Part shown: positions 33,726 through 43,767 of the stretch, piece after piece | Numbering within the stretch: position 1 is the first letter of the stretch | Layout: each line of letters begins with the position of its first letter | DNA from: Pseudomonas fluorescens | GTDB lineage: Bacteria; Pseudomonadota; Gammaproteobacteria; Pseudomonadales; Pseudomonadaceae | Length of the DNA: 64,000 nucleotides | Assembly (NCBI RefSeq): GCF_000730425.1 | Contig: NZ_CP008896.1 | Span: 3,286,001-3,350,000 of the forward strand | Direction of reading: 5' to 3' | Position numbers and translations under genes: made by a program | Notes under the pieces: generated by a model | What the model saw: only the letters and a program-made list of their open reading frames with translations | The model's database searches: none | Told to the model about the DNA's origin: nothing

Positions 33726-35531
33726 TTAGTAGCCCAGGTCGAAGTTCTCTTCTTTCATGTCCATCAGGTTGTTGGCACCCGACAGCATGGTGGCTACGTG
33801 GGTGCGGGTACGCGGCAGGATGCGCTGGAAGTAGAAGCGCGCAGTCTGCAACTTGGCGGTGTAGAAGCCTTCTTCGCTGGTGCCGGCAGCCAGTTTTTCG
33901 GCAGCCAGGCGGGCCATGTCGGCCCAGAAGTAAGCCAGGCAGGCATAACCGGAGTACATCAGGTAGTCCACGGAAGCGGCACCGACTTCTTCACGGTCCT
34001 TCATGGCAGCCATGCCGACCTTCATGGTCAACTCGCCCCATTCCTTGTTCAGTGCAGCCAGCGGGGCGACAAACTCGCTGACCGCTGCGTTGCCTTCGTT
34101 GGCCTGGCAGAACTTGTGGACGATCTTGGTGAAGCCCTTAAGCGCTTCGCCCTGGGTCATCAGCACTTTACGGCCGAGCAAGTCCAGCGCCTGGATGCCG
34201 GTGGTGCCTTCGTACAGCATCGAGATGCGGCTGTCGCGAACGTTCTGCTCCATGCCCCACTCGGCGATGAAGCCGTGACCGCCGTAGATCTGCACGCCGT
34301 GGTTGGCGGACTCAAAACCGACTTCGGTCATGAACGCCTTGGCAATTGGGGTCATGAACGCCAGCAGGCCATCAGCCTGTTTCTTGGCTTCATCGTCGGT
34401 GCCGTACTTGACGATATCCACTTGCTTGGCGGTGAAGTACACCATCGCACGGTTGCCTTCGGCGAAGGCTTTCATGGTCAGCAGCATGCGGCGCACATCA
34501 GGGTGCACGATGATCGGGTCAGCCGCCTTGTCCGGCGCTTTCGGGCCAGTCAGGGAGCGCATTTGCAGGCGGTCACGGGCGTATTTGAGGCCACCCTGGA
34601 AACCGATCTCGGCGTGGGACAAACCTTGCAGCGCAGTACCCAGGCGAGCGGTGTTCATAAAGGTGAACATGCAGTTCAGGCCTTTGTTCGCCGGGCCGAT
34701 CAGGTAACCGGTGGCTGCGTCGAAGTTCATCACGCAGGTGGCGTTGCCGTGGATGCCCATCTTGTGTTCCAGGGAGCCACAGGACACCGCGTTACGCTCA
34801 CCCACCGAACCATCGGCGTTAGGCAGGAACTTAGGCACGATAAACAGCGAGATACCTTTGGTGCCAGCCGGAGCGTCCGGCAGGCGGGCCAGTACGATGT
34901 GGACGATGTTATCGGCCATGTCGTGTTCACCGGCCGAAATGAAGATCTTGGTGCCGGAGACTTTGTAGGAACCGTCAGCCTGAGGTTCGGCCTTGGTGCG
35001 CAGCATGCCCAGGTCGGTACCGCAGTGCGGTTCGGTCAGGCACATGGTGCCGGTCCACTCGCCCGACACCAATTTGGTCAGGTAGGCATCTTGCTGCTCG
35101 GGAGTGCCGTGCTCGGAAATGGTGTTCATCGCACCATGGGACAGGCCTGGGTACATGCCCCACGACCAGTTGGCTTCACCGACCATCTCGCTGACGGCCA
35201 GGCCCAGGGATTCCGGCAGGCCTTGGCCGCCGTGCGCCACGTCGTGGGCCAGGCTTGGCCAGCCACCTTCGACGAATTGCTTATAGGCTTCTTTGAAACC
35301 AGTAGGGGTTTTAACGCCTGACTCGCTCCAGGTGCACCCTTCGATGTCACCGACGCGGTTCAACGGGGCCAGCACTTGCTCACAAAACTTGGCGCCTTCT
35401 TCGAGAATGGCGTCAACCATGTCTGGGGTAGCGTCCTGGCAAGCCGGCAGGCTCTGATAATGCGCTTCGTAGCCGAGCAGTTCGTCACGAACGAAGCGAA
35501 TATCACGCAAGGGGGCCTTGTAGTCAGGCAT
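33726..35531 (-). CDS. Acyl-CoA dehydrogenase, FadE1/PA0506-like
   Basis: The 601-residue extended acyl-CoA dehydrogenase has N-terminal [61 protein letters not shown] and the catalytic region [18 protein letters not shown]. The C-terminal domain ends [22 protein letters not shown]. It acts in fatty acid beta-oxidation. Upstream are two overlapping PsrA-like motifs, matching the known control of PA0506 by the fatty-acid sensor PsrA. It has its own terminator and is monocistronic. Confidence 0.92.
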   Translation of the reverse strand: MPDYKAPLRDIRFVRDELLGYEAHYQSLPACQDATPDMVDAILEEGAKFCEQVLAPLNRVGDIEGCTWSESGVKTPTGFKEAYKQFVEGGWPSLAHDVAHGGQGLPESLGLAVSEMVGEANWSWGMYPGLSHGAMNTISEHGTPEQQDAYLTKLVSGEWTGTMCLTEPHCGTDLGMLRTKAEPQADGSYKVSGTKIFISAGEHDMADNIVHIVLARLPDAPAGTKGISLFIVPKFLPNADGSVGERNAVSCGSLEHKMGIHGNATCVMNFDAATGYLIGPANKGLNCMFTFMNTARLGTALQGLSHAEIGFQGGLKYARDRLQMRSLTGPKAPDKAADPIIVHPDVRRMLLTMKAFAEGNRAMVYFTAKQVDIVKYGTDDEAKKQADGLLAFMTPIAKAFMTEVGFESANHGVQIYGGHGFIAEWGMEQNVRDSRISMLYEGTTGIQALDLLGRKVLMTQGEALKGFTKIVHKFCQANEGNAAVSEFVAPLAALNKEWGELTMKVGMAAMKDREEVGAASVDYLMYSGYACLAYFWADMARLAAEKLAAGTSEEGFYTAKLQTARFYFQRILPRTRTHVATMLSGANNLMDMKEENFDLGY

Positions 35532-35591
35532 AGCGATAAACCTCTGCTGATGAATCCTGGAATGAACAACCGCGTGGATTTGTTGTAGCGG

Positions 35592-35619
35592 TCAAACAGT
35601 TGTTTGAAACATACGTTTA
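35592..35619 (-). promoter_or_regulatory. PsrA-like operator pair upstream of the PA0506-like gene
   Basis: TCAAAC-AGTT-GTTTGA (35592-35607) is a perfect inverted repeat matching the PsrA consensus (G/C)AAAC-N2-4-GTTT(G/C). A second, overlapping GAAAC-ATAC-GTTTA lies at 35606-35619. Both are about 60-90 bases before the start codon. PsrA releases DNA on binding long-chain fatty acids, so induction by fatty acids is expected. Confidence 0.75.
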
Positions 35620-35731
35620 CGCCCAATCCTTGTCAAGCGCCCAGCAGATGCCGTTTGTCATGACGTAGGTCAACGCCAGACACGACGAGGCCTGCAGCGT
35701 GATGCCGCACAGAATTTCAACGGGAGATAAA

Positions 35732-35796
35732 TGTAGGAGTCAGCGATCGCAGTGTGTAAGGCACATCGCAATCGCCGGCAAGCCGGCGCTTACAGG
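35732..35796. repeat. REP-type repeat pair
   Basis: TGTAGGAG at the left and GCCGGCAAGCCGGCGCTTACA at the right (35774-35794) frame a short spacer. This is the GCCGGCAAGCCGGC REP class found repeatedly in the window; the left half is degenerate. Confidence 0.6.
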
Positions 35797-35808
35797 AGAG
35801 CGGGGGGG

Positions 35809-36090
35809 TCAGGCGTAGGTGTCGATCAGCGTGCCGAGCACTTCATCGGAAGCCTTGGCAACTTTCGCCCCCAGCTCCACCTGAAATTTGCCTTCGGCCA
35901 GTTCCACCATGTTGCTGGCAGAGTTGGTCGGCTGGCCGCGATTGACCGCCTGCAAGCGATCACTCTGCGCATCCGAGGGCTGGCTGGTGCCCGCACTGGC
36001 GATCTTGCCGGCGGCCTGGTCGACACGGTTCTGCCCGGCCTGAATAGTGCTCAGGCCTGAATAAAACGCACTGCTTCCAGAAATTTCCAT
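35809..36090 (-). CDS. Small conserved protein with flagellar rod-like C-terminus (PA0505-like)
   Basis: The 93-residue product starts MEISGSSAFYSGLSTIQAGQNRVDQAAGKIASAG and ends NMVELAEGKFQVELGAKVAKASDEVLGTLIDTYA. The heptad pattern at both ends resembles FlgB/FlgC/FlgE-type termini that form coiled coils, but no flagellar genes are nearby. By synteny it sits where PA0505 sits, between bioD and the acyl-CoA dehydrogenase. Function unknown. Confidence 0.8.
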   Translation of the reverse strand: MEISGSSAFYSGLSTIQAGQNRVDQAAGKIASAGTSQPSDAQSDRLQAVNRGQPTNSASNMVELAEGKFQVELGAKVAKASDEVLGTLIDTYA

Positions 36091-36197
36091 GGCGTGAACC
36101 TGCCTTGCAATAAATCGTGAATTTTCATTGAAGCAGACAATCTGGAAAAAGGCCCGTCAATAACACTAATAGCATAATGCCTTATCACTAGGAAAAA

Positions 36198-36878
36198 CTA
36201 ATCAAGCAAGTCCAGTTGCAGATACTCGGCCACCGCCTCAGCCGTGGGCTGCTTGAGCCTCGGCACCCGGCCCAGGCACGGTGCCGGCAGGCGTTCGGCC
36301 AATGTGGAGAGGTTTTCTTCCAGACGGGAGGTCTTCGGGTCGATGATATTGGCCACCCACCCCGCCAACGGCAAACCGTCCCGGGCGATCGCCTCGGCGC
36401 TCAACAGCGCATGACTGATACACCCCAGGCGCACACCCACCACCAGAATCACTGGTAGCTGCAAGGCCTTGGCCAAATCCGACAGGTTGTCCTCGCCAGC
36501 CAACGGCACGCGCCAGCCACCGGCACCTTCGATCAAGGTGAAATCCGCCTGTTTGTCGAGGATGCGCTGCATCGGTTTGAGCAGGGCCTGCACAGTCAAC
36601 GCCACACCCGCTTCACGGGCCGCCAGATGCGGTGCAATGGCGGGCTCAAAGGCCAGTGGATTGACGTCGGCATAGGCAAGGGGCAATGAACACTCGGCCA
36701 GCAAGGCCAGGGCATCGGCGTTGCGCAAGCCCTTGCTTGTCACCTCACAACCCGAGGCCACCGGTTTGCCAGCGGCGGTACTCCTGCCTGCTTGCCGGGC
36801 GGCATGCAGCAGGCCTGCGGCGACGGTGGTCTTGCCGACATCGGTGTCGGTGCCGGTGATGAAATAGGCGGCGCTCAT
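36198..36878 (-). CDS. bioD: BioD, dethiobiotin synthetase
   Basis: The product has 226 residues from the ATG at 36878. The P-loop [19 protein letters not shown] is at 6-24, followed by the substrate block GKPVASGCE and the conserved [10 protein letters not shown]. It makes dethiobiotin from DAPA, CO2 and ATP. Its start overlaps the bioC stop by four bases. The open frame further upstream is a shadow of bioC. Confidence 0.96.
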   Translation of the reverse strand: MSAAYFITGTDTDVGKTTVAAGLLHAARQAGRSTAAGKPVASGCEVTSKGLRNADALALLAECSLPLAYADVNPLAFEPAIAPHLAAREAGVALTVQALLKPMQRILDKQADFTLIEGAGGWRVPLAGEDNLSDLAKALQLPVILVVGVRLGCISHALLSAEAIARDGLPLAGWVANIIDPKTSRLEENLSTLAERLPAPCLGRVPRLKQPTAEAVAEYLQLDLLD

Positions 36879-37687
36879 CGTGGCTTCTCCAATACGGCGT
36901 ACACGACTTGATAGGTTGCCGGCAGGCCCCTGGCCTGGCGGAACTGCTCGTAAGCCTGCACCAGTGCAACAATCCGCGCCCGACCCGTCAACCCCCCCGG
37001 ACGCCCAGGGTTCAGATTGTGTGCCCCCAATGCTTTCAATTCGTGGGTCAGGCTGCGTACATCCGGGTAATGCAGTACATGGGGACGCTGTTCCAGGCTC
37101 AACACACGCAGGCCACTGGCCGCACACAGCTGTTGATAAGTACTGAACGGGCGAAAGCGATTGACGTGCACCATGCCGTCCGCTGCCCGCCAACTTTCGC
37201 GCAACTCATCCAATGTACCGACGCACAGGCTGGAAAACGCCAACACCCCACCGGGCTGCAACACACGCCAGGCTTCGTTGAGCACCGCCGTGAAGTCGGC
37301 ACACCACTGCACCGCCAGGCTGGAAAAGATCAACCCACAACTGCTGTCCTGCAGGGGCAAACGCTCGGCATCCCCGGCGATAAAATGCGCCGCGCCGCCC
37401 AAGGGCCGCGCGTGATGAAGCATACCTTCGGCGATATCCAGCGCCAGGCCTTGGCCCTGGGGATACGCCTCGTTCAAGGCACGGCTGAAGAACCCGGTGC
37501 CGCAGCCCAGATCAAGCCAGCGCCGTGGCTGCAACGCCGACGGCAAGCGCCTGAGCAACTCGCTGCCCACGTCTCGCTGCAACGCGGCAACACTGTCGTA
37601 ACTGGCCGCCGCCCTGGAAAACGACGCCGCGACCTGGCGCTTGTCAGGCAAGGCGCCCGGTAGCGGAGGATGGGACAAATCAGTCAT
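36875..37687 (-). CDS. bioC: BioC, malonyl-ACP O-methyltransferase
   Basis: The product has 270 residues from the ATG at 37687, which overlaps bioH by eight bases (an ATG at 37699 is the alternative). SAM-binding motif I is [15 protein letters not shown]; motif II is [25 protein letters not shown]. It methylates malonyl-ACP to start pimeloyl synthesis. The gene order bioF-H-C-D with overlaps points to one transcript. Confidence 0.94.
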   Translation of the reverse strand: MTDLSHPPLPGALPDKRQVAASFSRAAASYDSVAALQRDVGSELLRRLPSALQPRRWLDLGCGTGFFSRALNEAYPQGQGLALDIAEGMLHHARPLGGAAHFIAGDAERLPLQDSSCGLIFSSLAVQWCADFTAVLNEAWRVLQPGGVLAFSSLCVGTLDELRESWRAADGMVHVNRFRPFSTYQQLCAASGLRVLSLEQRPHVLHYPDVRSLTHELKALGAHNLNPGRPGGLTGRARIVALVQAYEQFRQARGLPATYQVVYAVLEKPR

Positions 37688-38411
37688 CACCGCACTCATG
37701 CAAAAAAGCCTGGATCGCCCCCGCCACGCCGTGGGGGTTATCCAGTAGGAAAGCGTGGCCGGCCTGTTCAATCAAACCGATCTCGACATCAGGTAATAGC
37801 TTCAATAACTCGGTTGCTGCCTCACAAGGCACCAACTCATCCAGACCGGCAAACAAATGCAACTGCGGGCCACGGAAAGCCTGCAAGGCCTCGCGGGTGT
37901 CCAGTTGCGCGAGCAGCTCAAGGCCGCTCATCAGCACACTGGAGGGGGTCGTCGGCGCACTGCTGACCAGCAAGCGCGCCAGGCCTCGCGGGTCTTGCGT
38001 GCCCTTGGCACACAGCAGGCCGAAGCGTTTGAGGGTGACTTGCGAGTCGGCATGACACCCGGCCAGGAACGCATCGAACGCCTCAGCCGGCATCGCACTG
38101 GGCCAGCCCTCATGCGCCACAAAACACGGATTGCTGGCCAGGGTCAGCAGGCCACAGCAGCGCTCGCCCCGTCGCGCCGCCAACTCGGACGCGAGCATCC
38201 CGCCCAGGGACCAACCGCCCAGCCAGACGTTGTCTGGCAAGGTGGCGTCGAGTTCGTCGAGCCATTCGTCGAGGTCGCTGCCCGCCAGCGCGGGCAACGG
38301 TTCGATATCCACCCGCAGGCGCCCGTCCAGACCGCACAAGGCGGCGGCCAAGGGCTCCAGTGGCGACACCCCCAGGCCCCAGCCGGGAAGCAATATCAGT
38401 CGATCACGCAT
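37680..38411 (-). CDS. bioH: BioH, pimeloyl-ACP methyl ester carboxylesterase
   Basis: The 243-residue alpha/beta hydrolase has the oxyanion motif LLPGWGLG near the start, the nucleophile serine in GGWSLGGML (about 66-74), a late aspartate in [12 protein letters not shown] and a histidine in [12 protein letters not shown]. It removes the methyl group after chain elongation. It overlaps bioF by eight bases and bioC by eight. Confidence 0.94.
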   Translation of the reverse strand: MRDRLILLPGWGLGVSPLEPLAAALCGLDGRLRVDIEPLPALAGSDLDEWLDELDATLPDNVWLGGWSLGGMLASELAARRGERCCGLLTLASNPCFVAHEGWPSAMPAEAFDAFLAGCHADSQVTLKRFGLLCAKGTQDPRGLARLLVSSAPTTPSSVLMSGLELLAQLDTREALQAFRGPQLHLFAGLDELVPCEAATELLKLLPDVEIGLIEQAGHAFLLDNPHGVAGAIQAFLHECGDD

Positions 38412-39582
38412 GGTCGGACTCCCGGCCTGACAAGCGCAAACACTCGTCCAACGCCTCTAGCAATAGTCCCACCTGCGCCTCGCTGTGGGCGGCCGTCAAT
38501 GTCACACGCAAGCGCGCACTGCCGGCCGGCACGGTGGGCGGGCGGATGGCCGTGACCATGATCCCGCGCTCACGCAGCATCTGTGACAGGCGCATTGCCC
38601 GGCCACTGTCGCCAATCATGATCGGCTGGATCGGTGTGAAGCTGTCCATCAACACCAGGCCGATCTGCTCGGCACCCTGGCGGAATTGACGGATCAGCGT
38701 GTGCACATGCTCACGTCGCCAGTGCTCGCTGCGCAGCAGTTCCAGGCTTTTGAGGGTGGCACAGGCCAGCGCCGGCGGTTGGCTGGTGGTGTAGATATAC
38801 GGGCGGGCGAACTGGATCAGGCTTTCTATCAGTTCCTCGCTGCCGGCGACAAACGCCCCGGCGGTACCAAAAGCCTTGCCCAGGGTGCCGACCAATACCG
38901 GAACATCCTCCTGGCTCAGGCCGAAATGTTCGACGATCCCACCGCCGTTGGCGCCCAACGGCCCGAAGCCATGGGCGTCATCCACCATTAGCCAGGCTCC
39001 CCTGGCCCGGGTTTCGCGGGCTAGGGCTGGCAGGTTCGCAAGGTCACCGTCCATGCTGAACACACCGTCGGTGACCACCAGGGTATTGCCGCAGGCTTTT
39101 TCCAGGCGCTTGGCCAGGCTGACCGCATCGTTGTGCAGGTAACGGTTGAAACGTGCGCCGCAGAGCAGGCCCGCATCCAGCAGGGAGGCGTGGTTGAGCC
39201 GGTCTTCGAGCACCGTATCGCCCTGCCCCACCAGCGCGGTGACGGTGCCGAGGTTGGCCATGTAGCCGGTGCTGAACAGCAGCGCACGCGGGCGCCCGGT
39301 GAACTCGGCCAGCGCCTCCTCCAACGCATGGTGCGGGGTACTGTGGCCGACCACCAGGTGCGAAGCGCCCCCACCCACGCCCCAGCGGGCAGCACCGGCC
39401 TGCCAGGCTTCGATGACTTGCGGGTGATTGGCCAGGCCCAGGTAGTCGTTGTTGCAAAAGGCCAATAGCGGCTTGCCGTCCACCACCACCTGCGGGCCCT
39501 GGGGGCTTTGCAGCAGCGGGCGCTGGCGATAGAGATGTTCGTTACGGCGGGCAGCGAGGCGCGCGGCGAGATCGAAAGACAT
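38404..39582 (-). CDS. bioF: BioF, 8-amino-7-oxononanoate synthase
   Basis: The 392-residue PLP enzyme of the alpha-oxoamine synthase family has the Schiff-base lysine in [19 protein letters not shown]. The conserved histidine motif is [12 protein letters not shown] and the N-terminal block [13 protein letters not shown]. It condenses pimeloyl-ACP with L-alanine. It is separated from bioB by a REP pair of about 140 bases. Confidence 0.96.
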   Translation of the reverse strand: MSFDLAARLAARRNEHLYRQRPLLQSPQGPQVVVDGKPLLAFCNNDYLGLANHPQVIEAWQAGAARWGVGGGASHLVVGHSTPHHALEEALAEFTGRPRALLFSTGYMANLGTVTALVGQGDTVLEDRLNHASLLDAGLLCGARFNRYLHNDAVSLAKRLEKACGNTLVVTDGVFSMDGDLANLPALARETRARGAWLMVDDAHGFGPLGANGGGIVEHFGLSQEDVPVLVGTLGKAFGTAGAFVAGSEELIESLIQFARPYIYTTSQPPALACATLKSLELLRSEHWRREHVHTLIRQFRQGAEQIGLVLMDSFTPIQPIMIGDSGRAMRLSQMLRERGIMVTAIRPPTVPAGSARLRVTLTAAHSEAQVGLLLEALDECLRLSGRESDHA

Positions 39583-39618
39583 GCTGGCCTCGGTAGATCA
39601 GATTGAACTCGACCCACT

Positions 39619-39706
39619 GTAGGAGCAGGCTTGCCAGCGATCGCGGCGACACATCCAACATCAATGTGCCTGACAGACCGCTATCGCCGGCAAGCCGGCT
39701 CCTACA
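39619..39706. repeat. REP doublet (REPIN-like) between bioB and bioF
   Basis: TGTAGGAGCAGGCTTGCCAGCGA and its inverted partner ATCGCCGGCAAGCCGGCTCCTACA stand about 40 bases apart. It can fold into a long stem in the bioB-bioF message and might stabilise or attenuate it. Confidence 0.75.
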
Positions 39707-39722
39707 GGTGGACTGTGGGGGA

Positions 39723-40778
39723 TCAGACGGCAGCGTTGTAGAACTGCTCGCTGGTCGATTGCTCGACCAGTGCCTGCTCAATCGCCGCCTGGTGCACTTC
39801 ATCGGCATGCTCCTGGCCGGCTTGCGGCAGGATGCCCAGGCGCGCGAACAGCTGCATGTCCTTGTCCGCCTGCGGGTTGGCGGTGGTCAGCAATTTATCG
39901 CCATAGAAAATCGAGTTGGCACCGGCAAAGAATGCCAGGGCCTGCATCTGCTCGTTCATCGCTTCGCGCCCGGCGGACAGGCGCACGTGGGATTGCGGCA
40001 TCATGATGCGCGCTACGGCGAGCATGCGGATAAAGTCGAACGGGTCGATGTCCTCGGCGTTTTCCAAAGGCGTACCCGCTACCTTGACCAGCATGTTGAT
40101 CGGCACCGACTCCGGATGCTCCGGCAGGTTGGCCAGCTGGATCAGCAGGTTGGCGCGATCGTCCAGGGATTCGCCCATGCCCAGGATGCCGCCCGAGCAG
40201 ATCTTCATCCCCGAGTCGCGCACATACGCCAGGGTTTGCAGGCGCTCGCTATAGGTGCGGGTGGTGATGATCGAGCCGTAGAACTCCGGCGAGGTATCCA
40301 GGTTGTGGTTGTAGTAGTCCAGGCCAGCCTGGGCCAGGGCCTCGGTCTGCTCCTGGTCGAGACGGCCGAGGGTCATGCAGGTTTCCAGGCCCATGGCCTT
40401 CACCCCTTTGACCATCTGCAACACGTAGGGCATGTCTTTGGCCGACGGGTGCTTCCAGGCGGCACCCATGCAGAAACGGGTCGATCCGATGGCCTTGGCG
40501 CGGGCTGCCTCTTCAAGGACCTTCTGCACTTCCATCAGCTTTTCTTTTTCCAGGCCGGTGTTGTAGTGGCCCGACTGCGGACAATATTTGCAATCTTCCG
40601 GGCAAGCGCCGGTCTTGATCGACAACAAGGTGGACACCTGCACCCGATTGGCATCGAAATGCGCGCGATGCACGGTCTGCGCCTGGAACAACAGGTCATT
40701 GAACGGCTGGACGAACAGGGCTTTGACTTCGGCCAAAGACCAGTCGTGACGCAAGGTGGCAGTGAGGCTGGCGCTCAT
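39723..40778 (-). CDS. bioB: BioB, biotin synthase
   Basis: The 351-residue radical SAM enzyme inserts sulphur into dethiobiotin. Its Cx3Cx2C motif is [13 protein letters not shown], and further [2Fe-2S] ligands are in [11 protein letters not shown], the MTLGRL cysteine segment (ETCMTLG) and the conserved RLSAGR arginine. It heads the biotin operon with a promoter that overlaps a BirA-like operator at 40877-40907. Confidence 0.97.
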   Translation of the reverse strand: MSASLTATLRHDWSLAEVKALFVQPFNDLLFQAQTVHRAHFDANRVQVSTLLSIKTGACPEDCKYCPQSGHYNTGLEKEKLMEVQKVLEEAARAKAIGSTRFCMGAAWKHPSAKDMPYVLQMVKGVKAMGLETCMTLGRLDQEQTEALAQAGLDYYNHNLDTSPEFYGSIITTRTYSERLQTLAYVRDSGMKICSGGILGMGESLDDRANLLIQLANLPEHPESVPINMLVKVAGTPLENAEDIDPFDFIRMLAVARIMMPQSHVRLSAGREAMNEQMQALAFFAGANSIFYGDKLLTTANPQADKDMQLFARLGILPQAGQEHADEVHQAAIEQALVEQSTSEQFYNAAV

Positions 40779-40854
40779 GGGCGATTCCTTGTTTATGCTT
40801 GGGCAAGCGCTGTGGGAAGGGCAATACCCACAGGCACGACACGGATGCTCGGCA

Positions 40855-40882
40855 TATTTAAGGAAGATTCATGCACTGTCAA
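40855..40882 (-). promoter_or_regulatory. bioB promoter
   Basis: On the minus strand a perfect TTGACA -35 (complement of 40877-40882) and a TAAATA -10 (complement of 40855-40860) are spaced by 16 bases. The -35 lies inside one arm of the BirA-type operator. Confidence 0.7.
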
Positions 40883-41608
40883 CCTGAGCGCAAACGCAAC
40901 GTTTACATCTGGTTAAAAAGCAATCAAATCTGTTTGCTTTGTGATGAAGCCACTGATTCCCCCGCTACCATCTGCAACGCCTGCGAACTAGACCTGCCCT
41001 GGCTGACGGACTGCTGCCAGGTGTGCGCCCTGCCCTTGCCGGCCAGCGGTCTGATCTGCGGCCAATGCCAGCGCTCACCCCCGGCATTCCAGCACGTGGT
41101 GGCACCCTGGACCTATGGCTTTCCGCTGGACAGCCTGATCAGCCGCTTCAAGCACCAGGGCAAATGGCCCCTGGGACAGATGCTGGCAAGCCTGCTGGGG
41201 CAATGCCTGCAAGACCGCTTCGACAATGCCGAACTGGCACGCCCCGACCGCCTGCTTCCCGTGCCGATGGCCACCAAGCGCTTGCGCCAGCGCGGTTACA
41301 ACCAGGCAGCCATGCTCGCCCGCTGGCTGAGCCGGGGCCTCGACCTGCCCCTGGAGGAACGCCTGCTGCTGCGCCCCCATGACACCATCGCCCAGCAGCA
41401 ACTGGACGCCAGGCAACGCCAGCGCAACCTGCTCAAGGCCTTTGCCCTGGCACCCGGTGTGCAGGTCCGGGGCCAGCACCTGGCATTGGTGGACGATGTG
41501 CTGACCACCGGCGCCACCGCCCACAGCCTGGCGCGCTTACTGATGGACGCCGGCGCGCGGCAGGTCGACGTGTATTGCCTGGCGCGCACGCCCAAGCCCG
41601 GTACATGA
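40871..41608 (+). CDS. comF: ComF-family phosphoribosyltransferase-like protein
   Basis: The 245-residue product has an N-terminal zinc ribbon (CLLCDE, ICNAC, CCQVC, CGQC). A PRT domain carries RLLPVPMATKRLRQRGYNQAAMLA, NLLKAF and the PRPP loop LALVDDVLTTGATAHSLA. ComF is required for DNA uptake in competent bacteria; its enzyme activity is not known. It is divergent from bioB and shares its regulatory gap. The start ATG has AGGAAG seven bases before it. Confidence 0.92.
   Translation: MHCQPERKRNVYIWLKSNQICLLCDEATDSPATICNACELDLPWLTDCCQVCALPLPASGLICGQCQRSPPAFQHVVAPWTYGFPLDSLISRFKHQGKWPLGQMLASLLGQCLQDRFDNAELARPDRLLPVPMATKRLRQRGYNQAAMLARWLSRGLDLPLEERLLLRPHDTIAQQQLDARQRQRNLLKAFALAPGVQVRGQHLALVDDVLTTGATAHSLARLLMDAGARQVDVYCLARTPKPGT
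40877..40907. promoter_or_regulatory. BirA-type biotin operator
   Basis: TGTCAACC (40877-40884), 15 bases, then CGTTTACA (40900-40907). This agrees with the bacterial BirA box TTGTAAACC-N14-16-GGTTTACAA in six to seven positions per arm and in spacing. It overlaps the bioB -35 and the first codons of the divergent comF gene. Repression by BirA with biotinyl-AMP is inferred. Confidence 0.7.
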
Positions 41609-41673
41609 CTTGACTCTGGCGGCGCCTGCCCGCAACGTCCTGTGCATTCCAAGCCAGTGTGCAGCCGTCCGCC

Positions 41674-42438
41674 ATGCCTTTACCGTCTCTGTTGAGCCAA
41701 CATATTGTCCGTCGCCCCCAGCGCATCGCATTGCTGCAACATATCGCCGAGCAGGGCTCCATCACCCGCGCCGCGAAAAGCGCCGGCTTGAGCTACAAGG
41801 CGGCGTGGGATGCCATCGATGAGTTGAACAATCTGGCGCAAAAGCCCCTGGTCGAACGCAGCGTCGGCGGCAAAGGCGGCGGTGGCGCACGGTTATCGGC
41901 AGAGGGCGAGCGGGTGTTGCGCCTGTATCAGCGCCTGCAGACCCTGCAGGCCCAGGTGCTGGAGGCGGCCGAAGACGCCAGCGACTTCAACCTGCTGGGC
42001 CGTCTGATGCTGCGCACCAGCGCGCGCAACCAGTTGCACGGCCAGGTGATTGCCATCGATAGCCATGGCCGCAATGATCGGGTACGCCTGGAACTGGCCG
42101 GTGGCTTGCCCCTTGATGCACAGATCACCCATGACAGCACCCTGCGCCTGGAACTGGAAGCCGGAACGCAAGTCGTGGCATTGATCAAGGCTGGCTGGCT
42201 GGAACTGATCGCGGCTGACCAGGTGCCGGCGCCTGGATTCAACTGCATGGGCGGTGTGGTCGAGGCCATTCTTGATGCCGATGATGGCCCCAGTGAGGTG
42301 CGCATCACCTTGCCCAATGGCCTGGTGCTGTGTGCACTGGCGGCACCCGAGCAGCTCAAGGCGCTGGCGGCGAGTGAAGGCACGCGGGTGCAGGTGCAGT
42401 TTGCGCCGAGCAATGTACTGTTGGGCACGCCGGTTTAG
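41674..42438 (+). CDS. modE: ModE-type molybdate-responsive regulator
   Basis: The product has 254 residues from the ATG at 41674. The N-terminal LysR-like winged helix is RRPQRIALLQHIAEQGSITRAAKSAGLSYKAAWDAIDELN with LVERSVGGKGGGGARLSAEG. Two TOBE/Mop-like molybdate-binding repeats follow (LRTSARNQLHGQVIAI and FNCMGGVVEAILDADDGPSEVRI). No mod transport genes are adjacent, so it acts on distant targets. Confidence 0.92.
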   Translation: MPLPSLLSQHIVRRPQRIALLQHIAEQGSITRAAKSAGLSYKAAWDAIDELNNLAQKPLVERSVGGKGGGGARLSAEGERVLRLYQRLQTLQAQVLEAAEDASDFNLLGRLMLRTSARNQLHGQVIAIDSHGRNDRVRLELAGGLPLDAQITHDSTLRLELEAGTQVVALIKAGWLELIAADQVPAPGFNCMGGVVEAILDADDGPSEVRITLPNGLVLCALAAPEQLKALAASEGTRVQVQFAPSNVLLGTPV

Positions 42439-42455
42439 GTGATCTTTAGGGCCTC

Positions 42456-42526
42456 ATCGCGGGCCAGCCCGCTCCCACATTTGAGCGGTGTACACAGAAA
42501 CACTGTGGGAGCGGGCTGGCCCGCGA
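42456..42526. repeat. REP doublet of a second type
   Basis: ATCGCGGGCCAGCCCGCTCC-CACA (42456-42479) and TGTG-GGAGCGGGCTGGCCCGCGA (42504-42526) are inverted copies. The core GGGCCAGCCCGC differs from the GCCGGCAAGCCGGC class, so the genome carries at least two REP families. Confidence 0.8.
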
Positions 42527-42614
42527 GGGCGATCGTACACACACCACCTATCTCTGGCCCGGTGCGCTACCATACCCGGCCGGACGCAGCGACCTGCTGC
42601 GCGCAGGAGTTCGC

Positions 42615-43589
42615 ATGGCCCACCCGTTTGAAACATTGACCCCCGACCTGGTTCTCGATGCTGTCGAAAGCATCGGCTTTCTCAGCGACGCCCGCGTATT
42701 GGCGCTCAACAGCTACGAAAACCGCGTGTATCAGGTTGGCATCGAAGACGGCGAGCCACTGATCGCCAAGTTCTACCGGCCCCAACGCTGGACCCAGGAA
42801 GCGATTCTCGAAGAACACCGTTTCACCTTCGAACTGGCCGAGTGCGAAGTCCCGGTCGTGGCGCCGATGATCCATAACGGCGAAAGCCTGTTCGAACACG
42901 CGGGCTTCCGTTTCGCCCTGTTTCCCCGTCGGGGCGGCCGGGCGCCGGAGCCGGGCAATCTCGATCAGTTGTACCGCCTCGGGCAGTTGCTCGGCCGTTT
43001 GCATGCGGTCGGTGCCACCCGCCCCTTCGAACATCGCGAAGCCCTGGGGGTGAAGAACTTCGGCCATGACTCCCTGAACACGTTGCTTGAAGGCAACTTC
43101 ATTCCCAAAAGCCTGTTGCCCGCCTACGAGTCCGTGGCCCGCGACCTGCTCAAGCGCGTGGAAGATGTGTACAACGCCACGCCGCATAAAAACATCCGCA
43201 TGCATGGCGACTGCCACCCCGGCAACATGATGTGCCGCGATGAGATGTTCCATATCGTCGACCTCGACGACTGTCGCATGGGCCCGGCCGTGCAGGATGT
43301 GTGGATGATGCTTGCCGGTGATCGCCAGGAGTGCCTGGGGCAGTTGTCGGAGTTGATGGATGGCTACCAGGAATTCCACGACTTCGATCCTCGTGAGCTG
43401 GCGTTGATCGAACCCCTGCGCGCCCTGCGCCTGATGCACTACAGCGCCTGGCTGGCGCGACGCTGGGATGACCCGGCGTTCCCCCACAGCTTCCCGTGGT
43501 TCGGTAGCGAGCGGTATTGGGGCGACCAGGTGCTGGCGCTACGCGAGCAATTGGCGGCACTCAACGAAGAGCCCCTGAAACTCTTCTGA
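42615..43589 (+). CDS. srkA: Stress response kinase A (SrkA/YihE)
   Basis: The 324-residue APH-fold Ser/Thr kinase has nucleotide-binding LNSYENRVYQVGIEDGEPLIAKFYRP, the catalytic loop MHGDCHPGNMM (Brenner motif) and the metal motif IVDLDDCRMGPAVQDVW. The family, also called RdoA, counters toxin-induced and oxidative death in enterobacteria. It is monocistronic, between two REP doublets. Confidence 0.94.
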   Translation: MAHPFETLTPDLVLDAVESIGFLSDARVLALNSYENRVYQVGIEDGEPLIAKFYRPQRWTQEAILEEHRFTFELAECEVPVVAPMIHNGESLFEHAGFRFALFPRRGGRAPEPGNLDQLYRLGQLLGRLHAVGATRPFEHREALGVKNFGHDSLNTLLEGNFIPKSLLPAYESVARDLLKRVEDVYNATPHKNIRMHGDCHPGNMMCRDEMFHIVDLDDCRMGPAVQDVWMMLAGDRQECLGQLSELMDGYQEFHDFDPRELALIEPLRALRLMHYSAWLARRWDDPAFPHSFPWFGSERYWGDQVLALREQLAALNEEPLKLF

Positions 43590-43592
43590 CCC

Positions 43593-43679
43593 TGTAGGAG
43601 CCTGCTTGCCGGCAATGACGTCCTCAACGGCCCCACCCAACCCGAGGGGCCCCGCCGCCGGCAAGCCGGCGCCTACAAG
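43593..43679. repeat. REP doublet between srkA and rarD
   Basis: TGTAGGAGCCTGCTTGCCGGCAATG and GCCGGCAAGCCGGCGCCTACA are inverted about 50 bases apart. It lies directly after the srkA stop and may serve as its transcript end. Confidence 0.75.
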
Positions 43680-43767
43680 TTTTGCGCTGATTGCGTTTTC
43701 AGCACACATTTCCTGACAAACATCCTTACAATTGCAGCATTGTTAGCTGCCTAAGCAAGGATTTTGC

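Noticed and set aside
33798..35321. A 507-codon plus-strand frame opposite the acyl-CoA dehydrogenase
   Set aside because: It is a composition-driven shadow; it is rich in His/Gln/Gly without any motif.
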